Source: a virus. Taken from it: a stretch of DNA of 36,197 nucleotides. Where the stretch lies: IMG/VR virus record IMGVR_UViG_3300047510_003084, positions 1-36,197 of that record, one strand, 5' to 3'. Below are positions 27,779 to 35,176 of the stretch, piece after piece (the first letter of the stretch is position 1; every line of letters begins with the position of its first letter). Both the position numbers and the translations under genes were made by a program. A model generated the notes under the pieces. The model saw only the letters and a list, made by a program, of their open reading frames with translations. It was not told the DNA's origin and did no database searches.

Positions 27779-28705
27779 AGCTATAATGCAAGAAAACATA
27801 TTAATTTCTTGATCCATAACTAAAGCGCTTTTATAAAGATTATCCGAGACTTGCAGCAATGCAAGTCTCTTTTTATCTTCTGGTAAAGAGCTCTTGTAAA
27901 CAGAATTAAATAAGTCTTTAAGAAGCTTAGGGTAGTCGTTACCGAACGATTGCTCGTTTTCAATAACAAGTCTACGCAAAGACATCAGGTCTTCTTTGTT
28001 AAGCAGTTTTTCTAGAATCTCTTGCGCAAAGTCTTCATTGTTAATCGTATCTTTAATACAGAGTTTATTCTGTATAACATTACGCTGTACAAAATTAATT
28101 ATCTTGCGTAGGTCGGGGTAATTATACCTAATAACTTCTTTAAGTCTATTAACTTGCTTTTCATCAAAAGAAACACTTTCAGTTTTAAGAATATAAACAA
28201 TTCGCTTAGCGTATTCTCTAATAGGCGGAGTAAAGTCGGTAAAGACCTGACACCGAGACTGAATAGGCTGAATAATACGATGAAGATAATTACCGGTAAG
28301 AATAAAACGAGTATTGCCTGCGTACTCTTCCATAACATTACGCAATGCGCGCTGTCCAGCATCAGTAAAGTTATCAAATTCATCTAGAAAAATAACTTTA
28401 ATTTTTCCATCTATACTCTTAGTTTGAGCAAAAGTCAAAATGGAAGTACGGACTTCATCAATACCATTTTTCTCGCTAGCGTTAATATAGAGATATTGCG
28501 CATCTAGAATCTCGTTAATGAGAATCTTAGCTAGCGTTGTCTTACCTGTGCCTGCGTTACCTACTAAGAGTATATTGGGTATCTCCTGCTTTCGCTGACA
28601 CTCTTCTACAAAAGAACGAAGAGTGTCAGATAAGACCATATCGACCAGTTTAGTTGGTCGATATTTTTCTACCCAAATATTTTTGAGCTGTTCGTTAATA
28701 GACAT
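27764..28705 (-). CDS. gp44: Sliding-clamp loader ATPase subunit (gp44/RFC-small type)
   Basis: This 313-aa AAA+ ATPase has WVEKYRPTKL at the N-terminus, Walker A GNAGTGKTT (49-57), Walker B IFLDEFD (D108, E109), sensor-1 ILTGNY near 135 and the SRC motif (150-152) with the arginine finger. This is the T4 gp44/RFC small-subunit pattern; it loads the sliding clamp on primer-template during phage DNA replication. The length is close to T4 gp44 (319 aa). The start overlaps the dUTPase stop by one base. The partner subunit (gp62-like) and clamp (gp45-like) are not in this window. Confidence 0.97.
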   Translation of the reverse strand: MSINEQLKNIWVEKYRPTKLVDMVLSDTLRSFVEECQRKQEIPNILLVGNAGTGKTTLAKILINEILDAQYLYINASEKNGIDEVRTSILTFAQTKSIDGKIKVIFLDEFDNFTDAGQRALRNVMEEYAGNTRFILTGNYLHRIIQPIQSRCQVFTDFTPPIREYAKRIVYILKTESVSFDEKQVNRLKEVIRYNYPDLRKIINFVQRNVIQNKLCIKDTINNEDFAQEILEKLLNKEDLMSLRRLVIENEQSFGNDYPKLLKDLFNSVYKSSLPEDKKRLALLQVSDNLYKSALVMDQEINMFSCIIALSQL

Positions 28706-29154
28706 TATTTTTTGTCGGAGGAACCAAAGCCCTTTTCTCCACGAGCTGACTCAACTACTTGATCGGTCCATTGTACATCTGCTTGAATAAGAGGGTAAAC
28801 AATAAGTTGAGCTACTTTATCTCCGGGCTTAAACACCTGATCTTCAGTACCGAAATTATAGAGCTTAATGCCCATATCTCCACGGTAAGGATTATCGATA
28901 ATACCGAAATGCGGAAAGATATGCTTCTTAAACCCCACCCCAGACCGGCCTTCGACTCGAATCCAATAGCCAGGTGTAATATAGCCAAGCTTTAGACCTA
29001 CAGGTGCAATAGCCCAGCTTTTTGCTGGTACGGTAACCTCGCTAACTGCAGTAACGTCTAAGCCGGAATCTCCAACATAAGGATCGTTATGATTACACTT
29101 AGGTAGTACTGCCGCATCATGAGTCTTAACAAATTTAATAGTTACAGGGAACAT
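28705..29154 (-). CDS. dut: dUTP diphosphatase (trimeric dUTPase)
   Basis: This 149-aa dUTPase has all five motifs: DSGLDV (29-34), GRSGVG (69-74), GIIDNPYRGDMG (84-95), KPGDKVAQLIV (109-119) and RGEKGFGSSDKK at the C-terminus. It hydrolyses dUTP to dUMP, keeping uracil out of phage DNA and feeding thymidylate synthesis. The start at 29154 (MFPVTIKF) is chosen because the 12 codons upstream are poor and the protein then has the usual length. It is coupled with the clamp loader downstream. Confidence 0.96.
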   Translation of the reverse strand: MFPVTIKFVKTHDAAVLPKCNHNDPYVGDSGLDVTAVSEVTVPAKSWAIAPVGLKLGYITPGYWIRVEGRSGVGFKKHIFPHFGIIDNPYRGDMGIKLYNFGTEDQVFKPGDKVAQLIVYPLIQADVQWTDQVVESARGEKGFGSSDKK

Positions 29155-29209
29155 ATAGACGTAGTGTATAGTACAATATTGATAAATCAATTATTGCCAA
29201 TAAGTATTC

Positions 29210-29794
29210 TTGATGAATCCTCCGCTGCCGGACAACAAACCTTCTGATAACCAGAATGTTATTAACCAGATAGATGACTTTATAAAAGGTTTGGATGTAC
29301 CTCAAGGTACAACGGTTGCCACAGCTGTAGTAACTCGTACTAATGATAAGAGTGAAGAGAATGTAGCAGTAGAAGTACCTAAAAGTGAAGCAGAAATGCA
29401 AGAGTTTGTATTAAAGCATTCAGCTAAGCTTGCTGAGTTAAGTCTTAAAAGTATACAAGAATTGCAAAAAGTTACTGTTGCAACAGGGGACCCTGATCAG
29501 ATGGCTGGGCTTGCTAGCTTAATAACTGCTGGTGCAGGTGCAATAGACGCTATCAATAAAATACATATACAGAATAAAAAAACCGAAGCAGCTAAAGAAA
29601 TAAAAAAACTTGAAATAGAAGGTAAAAAAGAGATACAGAAATTAAAAAATGACGGTTATTTAAACTTACCACAAGGCAATACAAACGTATTAATTGCAAC
29701 TCGAGAAGAAATTATAGCTCAGTTGACCGGTAAAGCAAAGAATAAGCCTGTCGAAGAGGTAGTTGAAGTACCTATGCTAAGTTCAAGTTCTTAA
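29210..29794 (+). CDS. Candidate small terminase subunit (gp16-like)
   Basis: This 194-aa protein starts MMNPPLPDNKPSDNQNVINQ. Its central part (FVLKHSAKLAELSLKSIQEL, then GDPDQMAGLASLITAGAGAI and DAINKIHIQNKKTEAAKEIK) is a long helical hairpin. Its end (QGNTNVLIATREEIIAQLTG) resembles the T4 gp16 layout: central coiled coil then [20 protein letters not shown]. This is a pattern match by eye. Small terminases form rings that recognise DNA for packaging. The large terminase is not in the window. It converges with the lipoprotein gene, overlapping it by 23 bp. Alternatives are another coiled-coil packaging or scaffold protein. Confidence 0.6.
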   Translation: MMNPPLPDNKPSDNQNVINQIDDFIKGLDVPQGTTVATAVVTRTNDKSEENVAVEVPKSEAEMQEFVLKHSAKLAELSLKSIQELQKVTVATGDPDQMAGLASLITAGAGAIDAINKIHIQNKKTEAAKEIKKLEIEGKKEIQKLKNDGYLNLPQGNTNVLIATREEIIAQLTGKAKNKPVEEVVEVPMLSSSS

Positions 29795-30812
29795 GTTTTT
29801 CTTTTATCTTACCTTTCAATTCAGGCATATCTTTAATCCAGTCTTCAATTACCGGTCCTACCTCGGCTTTAAATTTATCTGAGCCTATTTTACTCTTAGT
29901 TTCTTCTATACTACCAACCAGTCTGTCAGCAAGCTCTTTCTCTACTAATTCGCTTTTATGTGTAAGATAGAGTTTATAGAGGATACCTGCTACAATAAAC
30001 AGGCCTATAACCACCGCTGCGGTTATAATAGCCCACATAGGTAAAGTCGCTATAAAAATACTTAAACCAAAAGCCCCCATAGAAGCTAAAGCAAGTACCA
30101 AGCTTCGTGTTGCATAGGCTCCAATAGCCGCGCCTACGCCAATACCTACAAATATTTTTATTAGGTATTTTATAAGCTCAGCTTTTTCTTGTTCATGTTT
30201 AAGCCTTTCTTCGAGCTTTGCTTTTTCTATAGAGTCTTTTTCAGCCTTAGCATCAGCTAAAGCCAATAAGGCGGTAGCTTTATCAGCATTAATACTATCA
30301 AGTTCTTTCTTTTTTGTATTAATTTCGTTTTGTATTTTCTCTATAGTCTCTTTGTCTGCCTTAGCCTGTTGTAATGCTACATCATATTTTTTCTGTAGAT
30401 CTTGTAGAGTGGTATTTTTGTCGTCCAGTTCTTTCTTTAACTCTTCATTAACCCGTAGTAATTCCTCTGTAGTTAAATTAGGTAGACGGGTAACTAATTC
30501 CTTAGATTTAAAATTTAACAGCGTATCTGGCCTTGTTCTTTGGTCAGCAGGCTTGAGCTCGCTTATTTGTAATATACCGTACGCAAGACCTGAAGCTTTC
30601 TGTAAATTAGCTGCTTGAACTGTTTCTTTTTCCTTAACCTTAGCTTCAATTTCTGTTACTGTCTTTTTAGTTTTTTCATCATACTCTTTTATAAGAGCTG
30701 TTTTTTCCTGTTCCCAATGACGCTTTGATACAAAAGTAAGATTATCAGGTAGTAAATTGCAACCAGTTAAAAACAATAATCCTAATGTTGCAAGTATACT
30801 TGTTGTCTTCAT
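29772..30812 (-). CDS. Lipoprotein with coiled coil and three membrane helices (spanin-like)
   Basis: This 346-aa protein has a signal peptide with lipobox LTGC (C18), a periplasmic coiled coil (about residues 115-212, Lys/Glu/Ala-rich), then three apolar helices (about 216-233, 237-258, 261-282) and a charged cytoplasmic tail. An outer-membrane lipid anchor joined to an inner-membrane anchor by a coiled coil is the layout of unimolecular spanins, which fuse the two membranes at lysis. Here the membrane part is larger than in T1 gp11 and the tail is unusual. It may instead act in superinfection exclusion. A terminator lies just upstream. Confidence 0.78.
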   Translation of the reverse strand: MKTTSILATLGLLFLTGCNLLPDNLTFVSKRHWEQEKTALIKEYDEKTKKTVTEIEAKVKEKETVQAANLQKASGLAYGILQISELKPADQRTRPDTLLNFKSKELVTRLPNLTTEELLRVNEELKKELDDKNTTLQDLQKKYDVALQQAKADKETIEKIQNEINTKKKELDSINADKATALLALADAKAEKDSIEKAKLEERLKHEQEKAELIKYLIKIFVGIGVGAAIGAYATRSLVLALASMGAFGLSIFIATLPMWAIITAAVVIGLFIVAGILYKLYLTHKSELVEKELADRLVGSIEETKSKIGSDKFKAEVGPVIEDWIKDMPELKGKIKEKLKNLNLA

Positions 30813-30825
30813 TTAATTACTTACA

Positions 30826-30853
30826 ATAAAAAAGGGAGAGATTTCTCTCTCCC
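30826..30853 (-). terminator. Intrinsic terminator after hsp20
   Basis: On the minus strand GGGAGAGA-GAAA-TCTCTCCC forms an 8-bp stem with a GAAA loop and is followed by TTTTTT. It lies downstream of hsp20 and upstream of the lipoprotein gene, so it separates their transcripts. Confidence 0.92.
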
Positions 30854-30876
30854 TTGGGTATCAACTGGCAGAACGA

Positions 30877-31296
30877 TTAACTAATATCGATAATCTTCTT
30901 GCCACCGTTTTCCACTTTGTTCTTAGGAAATACCAAAGTAAGAACGCCATCTTTTTGTTCAGCCTTAGCTTTATCTAGATTGTAAGAGTTGCCAACTGTG
31001 AAGCTGCGACTAAAGGTTTCCTCTTGTGATCCACCTTTATGAATCACTTTGCGAATCCCTTCAATCGAAACAACTCTACCCTCTACTGAGACGGTTGTTT
31101 TATCCTTGGATACCCCGGGAAGATCCACCTCTACAGTGAGTTCGTCCCCCTCTTTAAACCTTACAGTGTCTCCTGTACGGCTCACGTCACCCCAAAAGAA
31201 AGGGTGATCGAATGGATCCCTACTGAAGAAAGCATCAATAAGGGATGTTTTATATGCTGCTGGACTGTTACTATTGTAGTTAGTTAGTTTTTGCAT
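30877..31296 (-). CDS. hsp20: Small heat-shock protein Hsp20
   Basis: This 139-aa protein has the alpha-crystallin domain. It shows ELTVEVDLPGVSKDKTTVSV, then V-V-S-I-E-G-I-R-K, then SFTVGNSYNLDKAKAEQKDG-V-L-T-L-V-F-P-K, with the C-terminal I-x-I motif (KKIIDIS). Hsp20 holds unfolding proteins; in T4-like marine phages it is a common accessory gene thought to help virion assembly. It has its own sigma70-like promoter and a terminator, so it is a single-gene unit. A GC hairpin lies 4 nt upstream of the ATG, and no Shine-Dalgarno sequence is visible. Confidence 0.96.
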   Translation of the reverse strand: MQKLTNYNSNSPAAYKTSLIDAFFSRDPFDHPFFWGDVSRTGDTVRFKEGDELTVEVDLPGVSKDKTTVSVEGRVVSIEGIRKVIHKGGSQEETFSRSFTVGNSYNLDKAKAEQKDGVLTLVFPKNKVENGGKKIIDIS

Positions 31297-31300
31297 AGTA

Positions 31301-31314
31301 TGCGCGTGTGCGCA
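31301..31314 (-). promoter_or_regulatory. Hairpin in the hsp20 leader
   Basis: On the minus strand TGCGC-ACAC-GCGCA forms a perfect 5-bp stem ending 4 nt before the hsp20 ATG. In the ribosome-loading zone it could act as a translation switch such as an RNA thermometer, which is typical of hsp20 genes; that is conjecture. Confidence 0.4.
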
Positions 31315-31320
31315 ATAATA

Positions 31321-31347
31321 ATTATAAAACTAAATCTAAAAAATCAA
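31321..31347 (-). promoter_or_regulatory. Sigma70-like promoter for hsp20
   Basis: On the minus strand TTGATT (31342-31347), a 15-bp spacer and a perfect TATAAT (31321-31326). It sits exactly between the nrdA stop and the hsp20 leader. Confidence 0.55.
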
Positions 31348-33000
31348 TTAAGACTCACAACTATAACATGTTAAGATAGAACGAGCTAACTCTTGTGCGG
31401 GATTTGCCGAGCGCTGGTAATAGAGACTCTTAATACCGCTTTCCCAAGCAAATATAAGTAAGTCATTTACGTCCTTAGGCTTGGTATTAGGTGGAATCAT
31501 TAGATTAAGGGATTGGCCTTGATCAATATACTTCTGACGAGCAGCTGCCTGAATAACGATTTCTTTTTGACTGATTTCTCCGAATGTCTTAAACACGTCT
31601 TTTTCTTCTTGTGAAAGAAACTCGAGATGCTGTACAGATCCGCCCTTTACAAGTATGGACTTCCAAGTACCATCCGTATTCTTACCTTTCTTTTCAAGGA
31701 GCGCTTCGAGGTAAGGATTCTTATAAGTAAACTTACCCTTAGCAAGATCCTTAACGAAATAATTCGAATTAAGAGGTTCTACTGAAGGAGATGCTTGCCC
31801 GAGTATGAACGAACTTGAAGTTGTAGGCGCTACTGCTAGTGTGGTTACGTTGCGCCGCTTGTACCCCTTTAACAAAGGCGGCTCGCCAAGCAAAGCAGCT
31901 AGTTTTTCAGTAGCTTCATCAGCTCTAGCACGGACAAACTTCCAGATACGATTGTTAAGAAGCTTAGCTTCCATAGACTCAAACGCAATCATATTAGACT
32001 GTAGATAGGTATGCCACCCGAGCGCGCCAATACCAAGCGCTCTTTGATTGATAGCAAAATTTCTTGGATGAGCCATAAACTTCATCTTTTCAGTCTTATT
32101 AATAAACTCAGTCATTACTGAATCGAGAAAGTAAACGAGAGTCTCTACTGCATCTGTATCTTTCCATTCGTCCCATTTTTCGAAATTGAGCGAGGAAAGA
32201 TCACATACAAACGATTCCTCAGTGCCGTTTGAAAGCATAATCTCGGTACAGAGATTACTGTGATGAATTTTAAGGTTCTTATCCTTATACACTTCAGGGG
32301 CTTGCTTATTAGCATTATCCGTAAAGAAGATATAAGGGTAGCCTGATTCAAAGCGCTTCTTAATAACTAGACCCCAAATGCGGCGCTTTTCTTTATCACC
32401 ATCAACCATTTCTTTAAACCACTTATCATCTACACATACACCAATAGAAAGATTTTGAATAGTATCTCCTTCCTTACGAATGTTAAGAAACTCTTCAATG
32501 TCTTTATGATCAATAGGTAGGTACGCAGCAAATGAGCCACGACGGACATTGCCTTGAGAGATATAATCAGTAAGAGACTCAAATACTGTAAGCTGATGAT
32601 GTACCCCGGTTGATTCCCCGCCAGAGCTAATCTTAGCTCCACGTGGGCGTATAGCTCCAAAGAAACCGGAAGTACCACCACCGGCTTTGGACATAGTCCC
32701 TACCTCTGAAATCTTATACAAGATAGCGTCCATGTCGTCGTCGACATACGAACCGAAGCACGAGATTGGTAGCCCACGCTTACGACCAAAGTTTGCCCAA
32801 ATAGGAGAAGCAAGAGAATAAAATCCCTTATGCATATACTTCTCAAATCTATCCGCAAACCCTTTCATGTCAAGATATTTCTCTGCAGCTTCAGCGATAT
32901 CTCTGATACGTTGTTCTGCTGTTTCATCTTCTAGAAGATAGCCACGAGCGAGAAACTTTCTTGAATCGGTATTCAGCCAATAAATGTCCTTGTTAGTCAT
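31348..33000 (-). CDS. nrdA: Ribonucleotide reductase, class I large subunit
   Basis: This 550-aa enzyme reduces ribonucleoside diphosphates for phage DNA synthesis. Evidence: PISCFGS (C81) and SFVCDLSSLN (C266) forming the redox pair, SNLCTEI with N249, C251 (thiyl radical) and E253, the radical-transfer LYYQR (Y527, Y528) and the C-terminal C-x-x-C (C545, C548). T-M-S-K-A-G-G-G-T-S-G is typical of phage NrdA. The roughly 90-residue ATP cone of E. coli NrdA (761 aa) is missing, so overall dATP inhibition is not expected. It is followed on the same strand by hsp20 and preceded by nrdB after 31 bp. Confidence 0.97.
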   Translation of the reverse strand: MTNKDIYWLNTDSRKFLARGYLLEDETAEQRIRDIAEAAEKYLDMKGFADRFEKYMHKGFYSLASPIWANFGRKRGLPISCFGSYVDDDMDAILYKISEVGTMSKAGGGTSGFFGAIRPRGAKISSGGESTGVHHQLTVFESLTDYISQGNVRRGSFAAYLPIDHKDIEEFLNIRKEGDTIQNLSIGVCVDDKWFKEMVDGDKEKRRIWGLVIKKRFESGYPYIFFTDNANKQAPEVYKDKNLKIHHSNLCTEIMLSNGTEESFVCDLSSLNFEKWDEWKDTDAVETLVYFLDSVMTEFINKTEKMKFMAHPRNFAINQRALGIGALGWHTYLQSNMIAFESMEAKLLNNRIWKFVRARADEATEKLAALLGEPPLLKGYKRRNVTTLAVAPTTSSSFILGQASPSVEPLNSNYFVKDLAKGKFTYKNPYLEALLEKKGKNTDGTWKSILVKGGSVQHLEFLSQEEKDVFKTFGEISQKEIVIQAAARQKYIDQGQSLNLMIPPNTKPKDVNDLLIFAWESGIKSLYYQRSANPAQELARSILTCYSCES

Positions 33001-33031
33001 AAAGCGTAAATTCTACTTATAACCGGTTTAA

Positions 33032-34003
33032 TTAAAATATATCGTCTTCTGAAAAGCTTTGTGACTTTTTTGAATACTCGACGGGACGAGAGTGGAAGAA
33101 GTCAGTCATATTATTACCGAGAAGCTCTTCATTAAACCATTGCGTCTCTTTAAGTAGTTTAGAGTCTGTATCAAAGGCAGCAGGAAAATTAACACCGCGT
33201 AGAGATTCATTAATACGGTCCTTAATAAACTCTTTAAGGTGCGCGGCAGAAAGACCTTCTTCTTTTACACCATTGACCATCCAGTCAACAATCTTAGCTT
33301 CACTGTTGTAAGCTTCAATTGCTTCAGATAGGATTCTCTCTTCAAGCTCTTTATCGAAGAGCTCTGGGTACTCTTCTCTAATGGTGTTAATAATCTTCAT
33401 ACCAACAAGAGCGTGTATATTTTCTTCGTTGCGTGTGTATTTAACTTGTTGGTCAGTGTCTTTGAGAACATTTTTATTGCGCGCAAACCAGTTAATAATA
33501 TAGAACTGGCTCATTAGCGAAACGTTCTCTACGAAAAGCGTAAAGAGAATAATGGCATAGAGATATTGCTTTCTAGAATCTTTATAGTAACGATGAGTAT
33601 ACTTCTTGAGATACTTTACACGGCCTTGAATCCATTCTAGTTTAAGATTTTCTTCGAACACATCCTCAAGTTCAAGTACAGTAAGAAGTCTTTCGTATGC
33701 ATTATTATGAATAACTTCTGTATTAGCCATTACATACCCAAGATCCTGTAAAGCCGGGTGAGGAAGATTTTCACCCAGCTTAGCCCAAAAGGTCTTTACT
33801 GCAACTTCTATTTGACCGATAGCTGATAGTGTACGAATAATGATCTCTCTTTCCTGTTCGGTAAGATTAACCTTGAATTGCTGCACATCGGATTTAAAGC
33901 TGAATTCTTTATCAGTCCAAAAGCCGTTGTGCATAGATTCGATAAAATCTTCCGTCCAAGGATAGCGATTAGGTTTACGAGAGACTTGTTCGTCGAAAAT
34001 CAT
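33032..34003 (-). CDS. nrdB: Ribonucleotide reductase, class I small subunit
   Basis: This 323-aa radical-generating subunit has the metal ligands E96, H99, E159, E194 and H197 (in TEVIH, LFVEN and EENIH). The radical Tyr is at 103, seven residues after E96, as with Y122 in E. coli. The first ligand appears to be Glu (E66), where E. coli has Asp84; this needs an alignment. The C-terminus, with acidic SFSEDDIF, is the expected peptide that docks on NrdA. It lies between phoH (69 bp) and nrdA (31 bp). A minus-strand TATAAT at 34020-34025 may belong to its promoter. Confidence 0.97.
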   Translation of the reverse strand: MIFDEQVSRKPNRYPWTEDFIESMHNGFWTDKEFSFKSDVQQFKVNLTEQEREIIIRTLSAIGQIEVAVKTFWAKLGENLPHPALQDLGYVMANTEVIHNNAYERLLTVLELEDVFEENLKLEWIQGRVKYLKKYTHRYYKDSRKQYLYAIILFTLFVENVSLMSQFYIINWFARNKNVLKDTDQQVKYTRNEENIHALVGMKIINTIREEYPELFDKELEERILSEAIEAYNSEAKIVDWMVNGVKEEGLSAAHLKEFIKDRINESLRGVNFPAAFDTDSKLLKETQWFNEELLGNNMTDFFHSRPVEYSKKSQSFSEDDIF

Positions 34004-34071
34004 AGGTATATTATTTAGAATTATACAGGGGGTTCCGCAGAATTCTCGTGTTAAAAAATATAAAACTTAAA

Positions 34072-34839
34072 TTACTTGTTATGGTTGTATAAGTTAAGCT
34101 TTTTTACAATAAACTTGACAAGTTCACTACGCACTATATCTTCTTCAGTAAGATAAAATACATGAATACCGTTTTTTTTGCTTTCTTCATCGTCGAATAT
34201 ATTACATATTTCTGCAAAGCCGGATTTACCATTAATATCTGACTGCATAGGGTCTCCACAAATAAATAACCTGCTAAACTGTCCTACTCGAGTTAATAAT
34301 GTAATAAGTTCTTTCCGGGTACTATTTTGGGCCTCGTCCATTATAATACCTTTTGCGTTCCAGCTTAGTCCTCTAAGATATCCCGTGGGCTTACCGTCAA
34401 TCCGCTTGTCTTTAAGTAAAGCATTAACGTCTGCAGCAAATAATAATTCATCTAGCTTTTCCATTAATGGCTCTATATATGGAGTAAGCTTTTCTTCAGC
34501 ATTACCTGGAAGGTATCCCATTTTATTTTCACTACTTTCTACAATAGAACGTATATAAATTAAATCACTAACCTTTTTAAGATTCATCAGTTCTAATACC
34601 GCTAAAGTAGCAAGAAAGCTTTTACTACTTCCAGATGGGCCAGATAAAAAGATAACCTTAGTGTTATTATCTAAAGCTAGTTTTAAAAATTCTTTTTGTT
34701 TGTTTGTTAAATCCGGTCTTTGTCGTATTTGAACCGGTCTTTCTAATTTTTCGGCCTGATGGACTACTGGACTTTTGTCCTTGGCATTTTCGTTATTGTG
34801 AGTTTGCTTTTGTTTTAACAACCGCTTTTTTTTGCTCAT
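34072..34839 (-). CDS. phoH: PhoH-like ATPase
   Basis: This 255-aa protein has the PhoH P-loop: FLSGPSGSSKSFLA (G67-S74), I-I-M-D-E-A-Q-N-S-T (Walker B D168, E169) and RLFICGDPMQSD, with KQKEFLKLAL before the P-loop. PhoH proteins are ATPases or helicases related to superfamily I, frequent in marine phages and once linked to phosphate stress. The role during infection is not settled. The basic N-terminal 40 residues are variable and may be disordered. The gene heads the minus-strand phoH-nrdB-nrdA-hsp20 stretch and diverges from the gene at 34874. Confidence 0.95.
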   Translation of the reverse strand: MSKKKRLLKQKQTHNNENAKDKSPVVHQAEKLERPVQIRQRPDLTNKQKEFLKLALDNNTKVIFLSGPSGSSKSFLATLAVLELMNLKKVSDLIYIRSIVESSENKMGYLPGNAEEKLTPYIEPLMEKLDELLFAADVNALLKDKRIDGKPTGYLRGLSWNAKGIIMDEAQNSTRKELITLLTRVGQFSRLFICGDPMQSDINGKSGFAEICNIFDDEESKKNGIHVFYLTEEDIVRSELVKFIVKKLNLYNHNK

Positions 34840-34859
34840 CTATAATACTTACTCAAAAT

Positions 34860-34867
34860 GATAAATA
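34860..34867 (+). promoter_or_regulatory. T4-late-promoter-like GATAAATA
   Basis: GATAAATA (7 of 8 of TATAAATA) ends 6 nt before the ATG at 34874, the same distance as at 2644-2651. Confidence 0.35.
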
Positions 34868-34873
34868 TTACAT

Positions 34874-35173
34874 ATGTTTAATAAATTTGAAACCCTTATT
34901 AAGGAGTTTACGGATACATTTCCAGTTGAGGTACAGGAAAAAAAGGGTGCTAGATGCACAAAAGTTACCGGTCAACAAAGCTCTACCCGTTCAGACAAAA
35001 AGTATATGCGCTGTACACGCGTGGGTGGTAAACTTAAAAGAGTACACTACGGAGATCCAAACTTACGTATTAAGAAATCAAATCCTAAGAGGCGTAGCTC
35101 GTTTAGAAAACGCCACAAATGTTCTACTGCTAAACCAGGCACACCGAAGTATTTTAGCTGCAAAAATTGGTAA
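34874..35173 (+). CDS. Small basic Cys-containing phage protein (YGDP...SFR.RH)
   Basis: This 99-aa basic protein has the sequence RVHYGDPNLRIKKSNPKRRS, then S-F-R-K-R-H-K-C and a C-terminal Y-F-S-C-K-N-W, with C-T-K and C-T-R earlier. From memory, this 'YGDP...IKK...RR.SFR.RH.C...Y(W/F)SC..W' block is frequent in proteins of marine T4-like phages; the four Cys plus His suggest a small zinc-bound fold. Its function is not known to me. The N-terminus MFNKFETLIKEFTDTF lacks a clean L-x-E. It converges with the tail gene, 3 bp apart. Confidence 0.88.
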   Translation: MFNKFETLIKEFTDTFPVEVQEKKGARCTKVTGQQSSTRSDKKYMRCTRVGGKLKRVHYGDPNLRIKKSNPKRRSSFRKRHKCSTAKPGTPKYFSCKNW

Positions 35174-35176
35174 TAA

